63,570 nucleotides of DNA from an uncultured Lachnospiraceae bacterium (GCA_947623185.1 CANQGL010000006.1:1-63570); one strand, 5' to 3'. Shown: positions 26,042 to 35,410, numbered from the stretch's first letter. Made by a program: numbers and translations. Notes: generated by a model from the sequence alone, not told the origin.

Positions 26042-26080
26042 TTTACATAGATTTTACATAGTGCAGTCGGCTCCTTTACA
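26042..26080 (+). promoter_or_regulatory. Pho-box-like array (PhoP/PhoB operator)
   Basis: TTTACA occurs at 26042-26047, 26053-26058 and 26075-26080, offsets of 0, 11 and 33 bp, so all three are on one helical face. This matches the TT(A/T)ACA half-sites with 11-bp period bound by PhoP-type regulators. A -10-like TACGAT (26090-26095) follows and no good -35 is present, as expected for an activated promoter. Confidence 0.7.
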
Positions 26081-26126
26081 TGGCCGTGCTACGATGGCAT
26101 TGCTGTAAAAGGCATCCGTGTAACGG

Positions 26127-26136
26127 AAAACGTTTT
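26127..26136. promoter_or_regulatory. perfect AAAACGTTTT palindrome in the transporter leader
   Basis: The 10-bp palindrome, flanked as GGAAAACGTTTTGC, lies between the predicted start site and the ribosome site of the Na/Pi transporter gene. It resembles a weak catabolite-responsive element (cre). It may be a roadblock operator or a chance palindrome. Confidence 0.3.
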
Positions 26137-26153
26137 GCACTATGGAGGAATTT

Positions 26154-27926
26154 ATGGATTTTTTCGGATTACTGACAATGCTCGGCGGCCTGGCTCTGTT
26201 CCTGTACGGGATGGAGACGATGGGAGACGGCCTGGAAAAGCTTTCGGGCGGCCGCCTGGAAAAAATTCTTGAGAAACTGACGTCGAATCCGCTGAAGGCC
26301 GTACTGCTCGGCGCGGGGGTAACGGCGGTGATCCAGTCGTCGTCGGCCACCACGGTCATGGTCGTCGGTTTTGTAAACTCGGGCATCATGAAACTGACGC
26401 AGGCGGTCGGGATCATCATGGGGGCGAACGTCGGAACGACGGTCACCTCGTGGATCCTGAGCCTTACGGGGATCGAGAGCGGGAACTTTTTTATCCGCCT
26501 GCTCAAGCCGTCCTCGTTCTCGCCGGTCCTTGCCCTGATCGGCGTGGCGTTCCTGATGTTCTCAAAGAAAGAGAAGAAAAAGACCGCGGGAACGATCCTG
26601 ATCGGCTTTGCCATCCTGATGACCGGCATGGAGACCATGAGCGGCGCGGTAAAGCCTCTGGCCGACGTGCCGGAATTCACCGGCATCCTGACGATGTTCT
26701 CGAACCCGCTTCTCGGCATGCTCGCCGGGGCGGTCCTGACCGCGGTGATCCAGAGTTCGTCCGCTTCGGTCGGTATCCTGCAGGCGCTCTGTATGACCGG
26801 AGCGGTAAATTACGCGAGCGCGATCCCGATCATCATGGGACAGAATATCGGGACCTGCGTGACCGCCCTGATTTCCGGCATCGGTGCGAACCGGAACGCG
26901 CGGCGGGCGGCGCTCGTGCATCTTTACTTCAACCTGATCGGGACGGCGCTTTTTATGGCGGTCTTCTATACCGTGAACGGCTTCCTGCATTTCGGTTTCC
27001 TGGACGCCGCCGCGACGGCGACGGGGATCGCGGTGGTGCACAGCACGTTCAATGTGGCCGCGACGGTCGTGCTCCTGCCGTTTTCGGGCGGGCTCGTTAA
27101 ACTCGCCTGCCTGACGATCCCGGACAGAGCCGCGGAGGAACCGTCCCCGGCCGTTTCGGACGAGTTCAGGCTGCTCGATCCGCGTTTCCTTGAAACGCCC
27201 GGTTTCGCCGTCCGCCAGAGCCGTATCATGGCGGTTCGTATGGCAAAACTCGTGCGGGAAAGTTTGGTCACCGCGGCCGGCCTTCTGGGGCAGTACGACG
27301 AACAGAAGGCGCAGGAGGTCAGCCGGCTGGAAGCATTGGCGGACCGCTACGAGGACCAGCTGGGCAGCTATATGGTAAAGCTGGCGGCGCGCAGCCTTTC
27401 AAAGGACGACAGCCGCACGGTCGCGCTGCTCTTACATTGTATCGGCGACTTTGAGCGGATCTCCGACCATGCGCTGAACATCATGGAGGCGGCGCGGGAG
27501 ATGCACGAAAAGAACCTCGAATTCTCGAAGCGCGCGAAGAGGGAACTGGATACGTTCCTTGACGCGGTCCGCGAGATCCTGGATCTGGCCGTGGACTCGC
27601 TCGCCGAAAACGACGTCGCGAAGGCGGCGCTCGTGGAGCCGCTGGAGGACGTGATCGACGACATCAACCGCATCTCCAAGGCCAATCATATCAGGCGGCT
27701 TCAGAAAGGAAAATGCACGATCGAACTCGGATTCGTGCTCTCTGATATTTCCACCAACCTCGAGCGCGTGGCCGACCACTGTTCCAATATCGCGGTCAGC
27801 GTGATCGAGGTCGAGCGCGACGGCTACGATGCCCACGGATACCTCGAGAACATGAAGCACGCCGGAGACCCGCGGTACGCGGCCCTGGTCGAGAGCTACC
27901 GGCGCAAATACGATATTGCGTCTTAA
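26154..27926 (+). CDS. Na+/phosphate cotransporter with C-terminal PhoU-like domain
   Basis: A 590-residue protein. Residues 1-310 carry the duplicated NptA/PNaS core, each half with the QSSSA motif (VIQSSSATTVMV and VIQSSSASVGIL) and GANVGT/GQNIGT. Residues about 355-560 form a helical PhoU-like domain (RISDHALNI, LERVADHCSNI). It should import phosphate with sodium and may sense phosphate status through the PhoU domain. ATG 26154 is chosen over 26142 because GGAGGA sits between them, 4-5 bases before 26154. A two-component system follows 25 bp later. Confidence 0.93.
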   Translation: MDFFGLLTMLGGLALFLYGMETMGDGLEKLSGGRLEKILEKLTSNPLKAVLLGAGVTAVIQSSSATTVMVVGFVNSGIMKLTQAVGIIMGANVGTTVTSWILSLTGIESGNFFIRLLKPSSFSPVLALIGVAFLMFSKKEKKKTAGTILIGFAILMTGMETMSGAVKPLADVPEFTGILTMFSNPLLGMLAGAVLTAVIQSSSASVGILQALCMTGAVNYASAIPIIMGQNIGTCVTALISGIGANRNARRAALVHLYFNLIGTALFMAVFYTVNGFLHFGFLDAAATATGIAVVHSTFNVAATVVLLPFSGGLVKLACLTIPDRAAEEPSPAVSDEFRLLDPRFLETPGFAVRQSRIMAVRMAKLVRESLVTAAGLLGQYDEQKAQEVSRLEALADRYEDQLGSYMVKLAARSLSKDDSRTVALLLHCIGDFERISDHALNIMEAAREMHEKNLEFSKRAKRELDTFLDAVREILDLAVDSLAENDVAKAALVEPLEDVIDDINRISKANHIRRLQKGKCTIELGFVLSDISTNLERVADHCSNIAVSVIEVERDGYDAHGYLENMKHAGDPRYAALVESYRRKYDIAS

Positions 27927-27951
27927 GGACATAAGAACGGGAGGAACGGAC

Positions 27952-28632
27952 ATGGCACTGATCTACGCGGTCGAGGACGACAAAAACATTCTTGAGATCG
28001 AGCTGTTCGCGATGAAAAGCAGCGGCCATCAGGCGGAGGGCTTCGGAAACGCCCGGGACTTTTACAGAAGAATGGAAGAGAAACTGCCGGACCTCGTTCT
28101 TCTCGACCTCATGCTGCCGGATGAGGACGGACTTGCGGTCGCCGCAAAGCTCAGACGCAGCCCGGAGACGCGCAGGCTCCCGGTCATCATGGTGACCGCG
28201 CGGACGGCGGAGATCGACAAGGTGAAGGGACTCGACGCCGGGGCGGACGACTACATCGCGAAGCCGTTCGGCGTCATGGAACTGATCGCGCGGGTGAAGG
28301 CGGTCCTGCGGCGCACGGTGGAAGAAGACCGGTTCCTGTCGCTGGGCGACGTGTTCCTCGACGACGAAAAGCACACGGTCTATGTGCGCGACGTGCCGTG
28401 CAGCCTGACATTCAAGGAATACGGGCTGTTGAAGCTGCTGCTGCGCAACGCCGGGATCGTGGTGACGCGGGAGATCATCCTGGAGCGCGTCTGGGGGATC
28501 GATTTCGAGGGAGAATCGCGCACGCTCGACATGCACATCCGGACTCTGCGCCAGAAACTCGGGGAGGCCGGAAACATGATCCGCACCGTGCGGAACGTGG
28601 GATATATGATCGATACAGAGGGGAACGTATGA
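27952..28632 (+). CDS. OmpR/PhoB-family response regulator
   Basis: The 226-residue protein has a receiver domain (about 1-115; acidic pair ED in YAVEDDKN, phosphoacceptor D52 in LLDLMLPDEDG, K in AKPFG) and a winged-helix DNA-binding domain (about 128-222, with TLDMHIRTLRQKLG and TVRNVGYM). The start follows GGGAGGA. Its stop overlaps the kinase start as ATGA. Position behind a phosphate transporter and a Pho-box-like array suggests a PhoP/PhoB role in phosphate starvation. Confidence 0.93.
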   Translation: MALIYAVEDDKNILEIELFAMKSSGHQAEGFGNARDFYRRMEEKLPDLVLLDLMLPDEDGLAVAAKLRRSPETRRLPVIMVTARTAEIDKVKGLDAGADDYIAKPFGVMELIARVKAVLRRTVEEDRFLSLGDVFLDDEKHTVYVRDVPCSLTFKEYGLLKLLLRNAGIVVTREIILERVWGIDFEGESRTLDMHIRTLRQKLGEAGNMIRTVRNVGYMIDTEGNV

Positions 28633-29957
28633 AACGGAAGATACACATGGAACTCCTGGCGACATCGGCGCTGGCGATCGTGCTGACGCTGCTGTTCGCC
28701 ATTTTCATTTTTTACGGGCTCCTGCGCGAGCAGGTGATCGGAGACCTGCGGGCGGAGGCGCGGGCGCTGAAAAGCATGCATGTGTTCGACGACGCCGGAA
28801 ACTTCCGCACGGAATACGGGGACCTGCACCCCGGCAGCGTCCGGATCACCGTGATCGGGAAAAACGGCGCGATCCTGTTCGACAGCAGCGCCGACGCGGG
28901 CGGCATGGAAAACCATGCGGACCGCCCCGAGGTGAAAGCGGCATTCGAGACGGGCGAAGGAAGCGGGACGCGCCTTTCGGGGACGCTGTCCGCGAACCTG
29001 TTTTACTATGCGGTGCGCCTTGACAACGGAAACGTGCTGCGGATCTCCCGGGAGGCGGCGGGCTTTATGGCGGTGTTCGGAAGGCTGCTTCCGATCGCGG
29101 CCGGCGTTTTCCTGTTCCTGTTCGTGATCTGCATTATTCTGTCCGGTTATTTTACAAAGAGCCTGATCCGGCCGATCGAGGAGATGGCGCAGAACATCTC
29201 CGGTCCCGGCATCGAACCGGCCTATAAGGAGCTGGCTCCGCTTGCGGCCGAGATCCGCCGCCAGCACGACGACATCCTTAAGAACGCCCGCATGCGGCAG
29301 GAGTTCACGGCCAACGTCTCGCACGAGTTAAAGACGCCGCTGACCGCCATTTCGGGCTATGCGGAGCTGATCGAGCGCGGGATGACGGACGAAAAGGATA
29401 CGCGGCGGTTCGCCGGGGAGATCCATAAGAATGCGGCCCGCCTGCTGACCCTCATAAACGACACGATCCAGCTCTCGCAGCTGGATTCCGGGGAGAACAC
29501 CGCCGAGTTTACGGACGTGGATCTGTACCGACTCGCCGCGGACTGCGTGGGATCGCTGCAGCTGAACGCGGAGAACATGGACGTGACGATGAAGCTCCTC
29601 GGAGAGCCCGCGGTGATCCGGGCGGACCGGCAGCTCATGGAGGAGCTCCTGTACAACCTTTGCGACAACGCGATCCGCTACAACGACCGCGGCGGCTCCG
29701 TGACGGTCACGGTCGGAAAAGACGAAGGCGGAAAAGTCTTCCTCGACGTCAAGGACACGGGGATCGGGATCCCGCCCAAACATCAGGACCGCGTGTTCGA
29801 GCGCTTTTACCGGGTGGACAAGAGCCGCTCGAAGGCGACGGGCGGGACCGGCCTCGGGCTGGCGATCGTAAAGCACATCGTCGAAAGGCACAACGCGCAG
29901 ATCGCGCTTGAAAGCGAACCCGGAAAGGGGACCGATATCCGGGTCACATTCCCCTGA
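28629..29957 (+). CDS. sensor histidine kinase (PhoR-like)
   Basis: A 442-residue membrane kinase with two helices (about 10-32 and 140-172) bracketing a short extracellular sensor loop, a HAMP-like region, the H-box with H232 (NVSHELKTPLTAISGY), and the HATPase domain with N box (NLCDNAIRYND), G1 (DTGIGIP), F box (FERFYRVDKSRS) and G2 (GGTGLGLAIV). It is coupled to the response regulator by an ATGA overlap and is its probable partner. The intact catalytic motifs and the phosphate operon context support a PhoR-like role. Confidence 0.93.
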   Translation: MKRKIHMELLATSALAIVLTLLFAIFIFYGLLREQVIGDLRAEARALKSMHVFDDAGNFRTEYGDLHPGSVRITVIGKNGAILFDSSADAGGMENHADRPEVKAAFETGEGSGTRLSGTLSANLFYYAVRLDNGNVLRISREAAGFMAVFGRLLPIAAGVFLFLFVICIILSGYFTKSLIRPIEEMAQNISGPGIEPAYKELAPLAAEIRRQHDDILKNARMRQEFTANVSHELKTPLTAISGYAELIERGMTDEKDTRRFAGEIHKNAARLLTLINDTIQLSQLDSGENTAEFTDVDLYRLAADCVGSLQLNAENMDVTMKLLGEPAVIRADRQLMEELLYNLCDNAIRYNDRGGSVTVTVGKDEGGKVFLDVKDTGIGIPPKHQDRVFERFYRVDKSRSKATGGTGLGLAIVKHIVERHNAQIALESEPGKGTDIRVTFP

Positions 29958-29986
29958 CCGGAAAGAGAACGCTTGACAACAGGCTG

Positions 29987-30027
29987 CCTGCGGGGTATCA
30001 TGACAGTATCCCGCAGGTTTTTCTTTT
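29987..30027 (+). terminator. intrinsic terminator of the phosphate operon
   Basis: CCTGCGGG (29987-29994) pairs with CCCGCAGG (30010-30017), followed by TTTTTCTTTT. Confidence 0.88.
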
Positions 30028-30107
30028 GACGGAGGTCCCCGGCTCCGGTCAAAGACCTGCAACCAGTTCCTTGTCCCGCAGATCCGCGGGTTTCCCACAA
30101 GAAATGG

Positions 30108-30136
30108 TTGACTTTTCTCTGCGTTTATATTATGAT
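30108..30136 (+). promoter_or_regulatory. recA promoter
   Basis: TTGACT (30108-30113), 17-bp spacer, TATGAT (30131-30136). Confidence 0.8.
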
Positions 30137-30150
30137 TGTAACAGGAAACA

Positions 30151-30162
30151 GAACATTTGTTC
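30151..30162. promoter_or_regulatory. LexA (DinR) SOS box of recA
   Basis: GAACATTTGTTC matches the Gram-positive SOS box GAACNNNNGTTC perfectly and is flanked by a G. It lies 14 bp after the -10 and before the recA ribosome site, where LexA would block transcription. Confidence 0.88.
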
Positions 30163-30177
30163 GCATGGAGGATGAAC

Positions 30178-31236
30178 ATGGACAGGAATGATAAACAGAA
30201 AGCCCTTGACGCCGCCCTGACGCAGATCGAAAAAGCGTACGGAAAAGGCTCCGTGATGAAGCTCGGAGATACCGGGGCGCATATGAATATCGAGACGGTC
30301 CCCACCGGCTCTCTCGGCCTGGACATCGCGCTGGGACTCGGCGGTGTGCCGCGCGGGCGCGTCGTGGAGATCTACGGACCGGAATCCAGCGGTAAGACCA
30401 CGGTCGCCCTGCATATGGTGGCCGAAGTACAGAAGAGAGGCGGGATCGCCGGATTCATCGACGCGGAGCACGCGCTCGATCCGGTCTACGCCAAAAACAT
30501 CGGGGTCGATATCGACAACCTCTATATCTCCCAGCCGGACAACGGGGAACAGGCGCTGGAGATCACGGAGACCATGGTGCGCTCCGGCGCGATCGATATC
30601 ATCATCGTGGACTCGGTGGCGGCTCTGGTCCCCAAGGCCGAGATCGACGGGGACATGGGAGACGCCCATGTCGGCCTGCAGGCGCGTCTGATGTCACAGG
30701 CGCTACGCAAGCTGACGGCCGTGATCAGCAAGACCAACTGCATCGTGATCTTTATCAACCAGCTCCGCGAGAAGGTCGGCATCATGTTCGGGAATCCGGA
30801 GACGACGACCGGCGGCCGCGCGCTGAAATTTTATTCCTCCGTCCGTCTGGACGTAAGGCGCACGGAGGCCTTGAAGATGAGCGGAGAGGTGGTCGGGAAC
30901 CATGTCCGCGTAAAAGTTGTAAAGAACAAGATCGCCCCGCCGTTCAAGGAGGCGGAGTTCGACATCATGTTCGGAAAAGGGATCTCCCGCGAGGGCGAGA
31001 TCCTCGATCTGGCCGTGGATGCGAACATCGTGGAGAAGAGCGGCGCATGGTACGCCTACCAGGGCGCAAAGATCGGACAGGGCCGCGAGAACGCGAAGCT
31101 CTATCTGGCCCAGAACCCCGTGATCTGCGAGGAGATCGAGAACAAAGTCCGTGAAAAGCGCGGCCTTGCCGCGCAGCATCTGCTGACCTCCGAAAACGGC
31201 GCTCCCAACGCCGGAGCCGAAGAAGAAAAGAAATGA
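30178..31236 (+). CDS. recA: recombinase RecA
   Basis: The 352-residue strand-exchange and LexA co-protease protein of homologous recombination and SOS response. Walker [10 protein letters not shown] (about 66-74), Walker [12 protein letters not shown]1 [18 protein letters not shown] and L2 [19 protein letters not shown] are complete. The C-terminal tail is acidic. ATG 30178 is preferred over 30172 and 30157 because GGAGG ends 6 bases upstream and the SOS box occupies 30151-30162. It is coupled to recX by an ATGA overlap. Confidence 0.98.
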   Translation: MDRNDKQKALDAALTQIEKAYGKGSVMKLGDTGAHMNIETVPTGSLGLDIALGLGGVPRGRVVEIYGPESSGKTTVALHMVAEVQKRGGIAGFIDAEHALDPVYAKNIGVDIDNLYISQPDNGEQALEITETMVRSGAIDIIIVDSVAALVPKAEIDGDMGDAHVGLQARLMSQALRKLTAVISKTNCIVIFINQLREKVGIMFGNPETTTGGRALKFYSSVRLDVRRTEALKMSGEVVGNHVRVKVVKNKIAPPFKEAEFDIMFGKGISREGEILDLAVDANIVEKSGAWYAYQGAKIGQGRENAKLYLAQNPVICEEIENKVREKRGLAAQHLLTSENGAPNAGAEEEKK

Positions 31237-31766
31237 AAGAGTGGAACTGCGGGGAAATGAGTCCCGGAAATATCCCGCTGGATGCGGGCGAAACCGACTG
31301 CGGGGAGGCCCTGACGCCCGAGTTTAAAAAAGCCCGGGACAAGGCGCTCTACTATCTCCGGTTCTCCCCGAAAACAGAAGACGAGATACGAAGGAAGCTG
31401 GCGGAACAGGGGTTTTCGCCAGCCTCCGTTTCCTATGCGGTCGGTTTCCTGAAACGGTACCGCTATCTTGACGACGAAGACTACGTCCGCCGCTATCTGG
31501 AACGGATGGGAAGGAGAAAGAGCGGACGTCAGCTTCGGTACGAACTGCAGCAGAAAGGGATCGACGGGGAGACGATCGACCGGGTCTTTGAGGAGACGCC
31601 GGTGGATGAGACCGAAACGATCCTTTCATTGCTGGAAAAGAAACATTATCCCGGCGCGGAGGCCAGCCGCGAGGAACGCACGAAGATCATGGCCTTCCTC
31701 TCCCGAAAGGGCTTTTCGGCCGACGCGGTCAGCCGCGCGCTTCGCCGGTACAGCGAAGATCCCTGA
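31233..31766 (+). CDS. recX: regulatory protein RecX
   Basis: The 177-residue modulator of RecA filaments contains three helical RecX repeats from about residue 30 ([57 protein letters not shown]). It overlaps recA by ATGA. Its last 38 bases overlap the 3' end of the pectinesterase gene on the opposite strand, and no terminator is visible between them. Confidence 0.92.
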   Translation: MKEWNCGEMSPGNIPLDAGETDCGEALTPEFKKARDKALYYLRFSPKTEDEIRRKLAEQGFSPASVSYAVGFLKRYRYLDDEDYVRRYLERMGRRKSGRQLRYELQQKGIDGETIDRVFEETPVDETETILSLLEKKHYPGAEASREERTKIMAFLSRKGFSADAVSRALRRYSEDP

Positions 31767-32610
31767 CCCACGGAACGCGGCCGGAAACAGCCGGGCTTTC
31801 GTAAAAGCGCGCGGTCTTGTCCCGCTCCGTATCGTTCCACTTGTCGAAACCGAGCGGGGAAATGTGGGCGCCGAGGCTGCAGTCCGAAAAGACGCATAGC
31901 CCGTAGTCCCGCCACGGGCGGGCGAGATAGACGCTGCCGTCGGGAACGCCCTCTTCGGCGGTAAAGCGGCAGCGGTGGAAGTAAAATCCTTCGGTCTGCG
32001 CGGGGGAATGGGCGGGAGCGGTCGCATAGCCCGTGCCGCGCTTTTCGTACAGCGAGCGGATCTCGCAGTTTTCAAAGACCGCCTCCCCGCATCCGAAGAT
32101 AAAGTCGACCGTCCCCTCGATGAGACAGCCGGTAAACCGCTGCGAACAGGGCTTATCGCGCCTTAAATGATCCGGGAGGAAATTTTGGTAGCGCTCGATG
32201 AGATCGGCCGGAAGCGGCCCGAGAAACAGCGTGTCCTGCGTGGAGGAGAGCCGGCAGTCCTCCATGACGAAGCGGTCCCCGTATACGGTGAGCGCGACCT
32301 CCTGCCCCTTAAGCTCGGGGTTTTGGGCGTCGTTCGCCACAGTGAGGGAGCGCATCGTGATCCCGTCCGCGCAGACGGCGAGCGTCCAGGTGCGGAAGGT
32401 ATTGTATTCAACGCCATCCTTATCTTTTTTCAGTGCATAATCATCCCAGACGATCCGCGTGCGGTCCGCCCCTTCGCCGATGAAGGTGAGATCCGGAGTG
32501 AACACCGCGATTTTGGCGCGGTACTCGCCCGCCGCGAGCCGGATCGTTTCTCCGGGTTTTGCGGAGTCTGTAATTTTCTGAAGATCATCTCCCGGTTTTA
32601 CAAAAATCAT
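31729..32610 (-). CDS. pectin methylesterase (CE8)
   Basis: A 293-residue right-handed beta-helix esterase removing methyl groups from pectin or oligogalacturonides. Catalytic segments are STQDTLF, GTVDFIFGCGEA (nucleophile Asp) and YLARPWRDYG (Arg/Trp). The start is placed at 32610 because AAGGAG lies 8-9 bases upstream on this strand and a promoter (-10 at 32642-32647) excludes the longer frame that would begin at 32778. No signal peptide is present, so it is predicted to be cytoplasmic. It is the first gene of the pectin island, divergent from the transporter operon. Confidence 0.92.
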   Translation of the reverse strand: MIFVKPGDDLQKITDSAKPGETIRLAAGEYRAKIAVFTPDLTFIGEGADRTRIVWDDYALKKDKDGVEYNTFRTWTLAVCADGITMRSLTVANDAQNPELKGQEVALTVYGDRFVMEDCRLSSTQDTLFLGPLPADLIERYQNFLPDHLRRDKPCSQRFTGCLIEGTVDFIFGCGEAVFENCEIRSLYEKRGTGYATAPAHSPAQTEGFYFHRCRFTAEEGVPDGSVYLARPWRDYGLCVFSDCSLGAHISPLGFDKWNDTERDKTARFYESPAVSGRVPWVRDLRCTGEARG

Positions 32611-32641
32611 AGGATCCTTCTCCTTTCCGTTACGCCAGATC

Positions 32642-32670
32642 ATCTTATAAAATACCCCCGGAAAAAGCAA
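32642..32670 (-). promoter_or_regulatory. promoter of the pectinesterase gene
   Basis: On the minus strand: TTGCTT (32670-32665), 17-bp spacer, TAAGAT (32647-32642). The AT-rich stretch 32690-32770 between the two divergent genes probably holds the plus-strand transporter promoter, but I could not identify a convincing -35/-10 pair there. Confidence 0.55.
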
Positions 32671-32839
32671 GACATCTGCGGGGATAAATCTTTTTTGTGC
32701 ATAAATTCCTACTATTTGTCCATGTACTCGAAATTGATTATCATATATAATAAAAAATAGCAATAATGCGGGCTGCATATCGTCATATTACACAAAAATC
32801 CGGCGACAGGATGGCGGCGCGGAGACAGTGAGGGATCTT

Positions 32840-33403
32840 ATGGGAAAACAACGCACATGGCAGCAGTACCGGAGAATCGACCTGGGGATTCTGGCGGGCG
32901 TTCTTGCGGTATTTGAGTTTCTGATCGTGCATGCGGCAGGCTGGTGGTTCCCGGATCAGCTGTACACCGTATCGCTGGCGGCGGCGGTCACGTCCATCGT
33001 CTATATGCGCTGGGGCGTTTTTGGCGGTATCCATGCTCTGGAAGCAGGTCTGATCTTCTGCTTCTTCTGCGGGGCCGACGGAAAACAGTATCTGATCTAC
33101 TGCATCGGAAACCTGTTTTCCCTGCTCGCCGTACCCCTTCTGAAAGCGGTAGGGAAGGAACGGGTGCGGACCGGCTCGCTGGCTCTTGTCTTTCCCCTGC
33201 TCGTACTTTTTCTGATGCAGGCCGGAAGAGCGGTGACGGCGTGCGCCCTGGGCGCCGCTCCGCAGAGCGTGATTGGTTTCTTTACGACCGACAGTCTTTC
33301 GTATGTATTCACCTTTGTCATCATCTGGATCGCACGCAGGCTGGACGGCGTCTACGAAGATCAGAAACATTACCTGATCCGTATCAATACGGAGCAGGAA
33401 TAA
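32840..33403 (+). CDS. polytopic membrane protein of unknown function, transporter-operon associated
   Basis: This 187-residue protein has about five to six hydrophobic helices and short loops (RWGVFGGIHALEAGLIFCFF in the middle). Size and topology recall ECF S components, but I see no diagnostic motif. ATG 32840 with GAGGG upstream is chosen over GTG 32828. It is the first gene of the importer operon, 16 bp before the LplB-like permease, so a role in uptake of pectin oligosaccharides is likely by context only. Confidence 0.6.
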   Translation: MGKQRTWQQYRRIDLGILAGVLAVFEFLIVHAAGWWFPDQLYTVSLAAAVTSIVYMRWGVFGGIHALEAGLIFCFFCGADGKQYLIYCIGNLFSLLAVPLLKAVGKERVRTGSLALVFPLLVLFLMQAGRAVTACALGAAPQSVIGFFTTDSLSYVFTFVIIWIARRLDGVYEDQKHYLIRINTEQE

Positions 33404-33419
33404 GATAAGGAGGTATGTT

Positions 33420-34475
33420 ATGAAAGTTAAGGCAGCGGATTTCCTTACATTCGATAAAGTCAGCGGTACATATCGAATGAGTCCGGAACAGGCAGTCCGC
33501 GACGATGTGGAAAAGCACTACTGGCTCCACGTCTGCCGGACGATCGCCAAGGACTGGCGGCTGTATGTCATGCTGCTGCCAATGCTGCTGGTGTTCCTGT
33601 TCTGGCGCTACTTCCCGATGTATGAACTGCTCGGCTGCTTCAAGGTCTCGGACAATGTCCTGCCCGTCTCACAGCAGCTGTTTTCCGGCTTTTCATACTT
33701 CAGGCGGCTGCTCTTCGGCGGGGACGGCCTCTCCACGGATTTCTGGAGAGCGATGAGAAACACCTTTATCCTCAGCTTCTACGGGCTGTGCTTCGGATTC
33801 CCGATCCCGATCATACTCGCGCTGTTCTTCAACGAGATCCGGTCCAACATCGCACGAAGCGTCTACCAGGTGCTTACCTATCTGCCGAAGTTCATGTCAA
33901 CGGTCGTCATGACCTCCCTGGTCACGATGTTGGTCAAGCAGGGATCGCTGACGACCGGAATGGGCATCGTGAGCCAGGCGATGGAGAATCTCGGGCTGAT
34001 CAGCCATGAGGTGGCCAACGCGGGCCTGCTAAACAACCCGTCCTTCTTCCGCTCGATCTACCAGATCAGCGGTATCTGGGAGAGCGCGGGCTATGACAGC
34101 ATCGTATTCTTCGCCGCGATCATCGCGATCTCGCCCACCAGCTACGAGGCGGCACAGATCGACGGCGCGGATAAGATGGCACAGATGCGCTACGTCGTGC
34201 TTCCCAGCATACTTTCCACCATCGTTATCATGCTTATCACCAGGATCGGTTCCCTGTTGAGCATCGGCTACGAGAAGGTATTGCTTCTTTACAATCCCAA
34301 TACCTACGTTACCGCCGATGTCGTCTCCACCTTCGCAAACCGGAACGGTATGCAGAGCGGAGCCGGAGCCGGCATAGCGGCCGCAGCGGAAATGATGAAC
34401 AACGTGATCGGGATGCTGCTGGTGATCGGCGCGAACACGATCGCCAGAAAAGCTTCGAATACTTCGCTGTATTAA
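33420..34475 (+). CDS. sugar ABC transporter permease, LplB type
   Basis: This 351-residue permease has a soluble N-terminal extension of about 45 residues before six helices. The EAA coupling motif is YEAAQIDGADKMAQMRYVVLPS (about residues 242-262). The FNEIRSNIARSVYQVLTYLPKFMS segment is typical of LplB/YteP permeases that pair with YtcP-type partners for complex oligosaccharides such as rhamnogalacturonan. It lies 15 bp before its partner permease. The likely cargo is oligogalacturonides, by context. Confidence 0.92.
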   Translation: MKVKAADFLTFDKVSGTYRMSPEQAVRDDVEKHYWLHVCRTIAKDWRLYVMLLPMLLVFLFWRYFPMYELLGCFKVSDNVLPVSQQLFSGFSYFRRLLFGGDGLSTDFWRAMRNTFILSFYGLCFGFPIPIILALFFNEIRSNIARSVYQVLTYLPKFMSTVVMTSLVTMLVKQGSLTTGMGIVSQAMENLGLISHEVANAGLLNNPSFFRSIYQISGIWESAGYDSIVFFAAIIAISPTSYEAAQIDGADKMAQMRYVVLPSILSTIVIMLITRIGSLLSIGYEKVLLLYNPNTYVTADVVSTFANRNGMQSGAGAGIAAAAEMMNNVIGMLLVIGANTIARKASNTSLY

Positions 34476-34490
34476 CGGGAGGGCTGTTTT

Positions 34491-35381
34491 ATGAAAAGAA
34501 AACTTGAAAGCTCTGAGCTGATCTTCAAGATCATAAGCTACACACTGCTTACGGTATTTGCCCTCTGCTGTCTCTACCCGTTCGTGTACGCGGTCTCCGC
34601 TTCCATCAGCGGAAGGTCCGCGGTCGAATACGGCAGCGTCGTCCTGTTCCCGAAGGATATCCAGTTCGGCGCGTTCGCCCGCATGTTCGGAGACAATATG
34701 TTCTGGAACGCGTATTCCAATACGCTGTTCATTACCCTCTACGGAACGCTCTGGGCGATGCTGACGTCCATCCTCGGAGCCTATGCGCTCTCCAAGAAAC
34801 GTCTCCTGTTCCGCAAGAGCTTTAACTTCTTCCTGGTCTTCACCATGTGGTTCTCGGCCGGTATCGTTCCGCAGTACCTGAATTACCTGGCCACCAAGAA
34901 GGTCTTCAACGGAGTCGGGATCACGGACGACAAATGGCTGGTCGTTATCGCAATGGGTATGGCGGCCATGAACATTATCCTCTTAAGAAACGCTTTCGAG
35001 GGCGTCCCCTCCGAGGTCGAGGAAGCGGCCATCGTGGACGGGGCGAGCGAGTTCCAGGTCCTGAGCAATGTGTACATACCGATGAGCAAATCAACGATCG
35101 CGACGGTCGCGCTGTTCTTCGCGATCTCGAGATGGAACGGATACTTCTGGGCGCGCCAGATGATCTCCAACGCCAACGAGCATCCGCTGCAGGTATTTAT
35201 CCGTCTGAGACTGGAGGAATTCACCGATGCGGAGGCCATGACCGGCTGGAGCGAGATGTACGCTTCCGACTCGGTCATCTACGCGCTGATCGTCTGCTCG
35301 ATCGTACCGATCCTGATCATTTACCCCTTTATCCAGAAGTACTTCGCAAAGGGCGTGAATGTAGGCGGCGTTAAGGAATAA
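34491..35381 (+). CDS. sugar ABC transporter permease, YtcP/LplC type
   Basis: The 296-residue second permease has six helices and the EAA motif EEAAIVDGASEFQVLSNVYIP (about residues 179-199). Family features are SAGIVPQYLNY before the coupling loop and the terminal GVNVGGVK. It would form a heterodimer with the LplB-like permease just upstream and receive ligand from the lipoprotein just downstream. Confidence 0.92.
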   Translation: MKRKLESSELIFKIISYTLLTVFALCCLYPFVYAVSASISGRSAVEYGSVVLFPKDIQFGAFARMFGDNMFWNAYSNTLFITLYGTLWAMLTSILGAYALSKKRLLFRKSFNFFLVFTMWFSAGIVPQYLNYLATKKVFNGVGITDDKWLVVIAMGMAAMNIILLRNAFEGVPSEVEEAAIVDGASEFQVLSNVYIPMSKSTIATVALFFAISRWNGYFWARQMISNANEHPLQVFIRLRLEEFTDAEAMTGWSEMYASDSVIYALIVCSIVPILIIYPFIQKYFAKGVNVGGVKE

Positions 35382-35410
35382 TGCAATCCATATTTTAAGG
35401 AGAGAATATT

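Noticed and set aside
32611-32778. N-terminal extension of the pectinesterase that looks like a signal peptide
   Set aside because: The promoter at 32642-32670 and AAGGAG before ATG 32610 place the start inside; the upstream frame would not be transcribed as coding.
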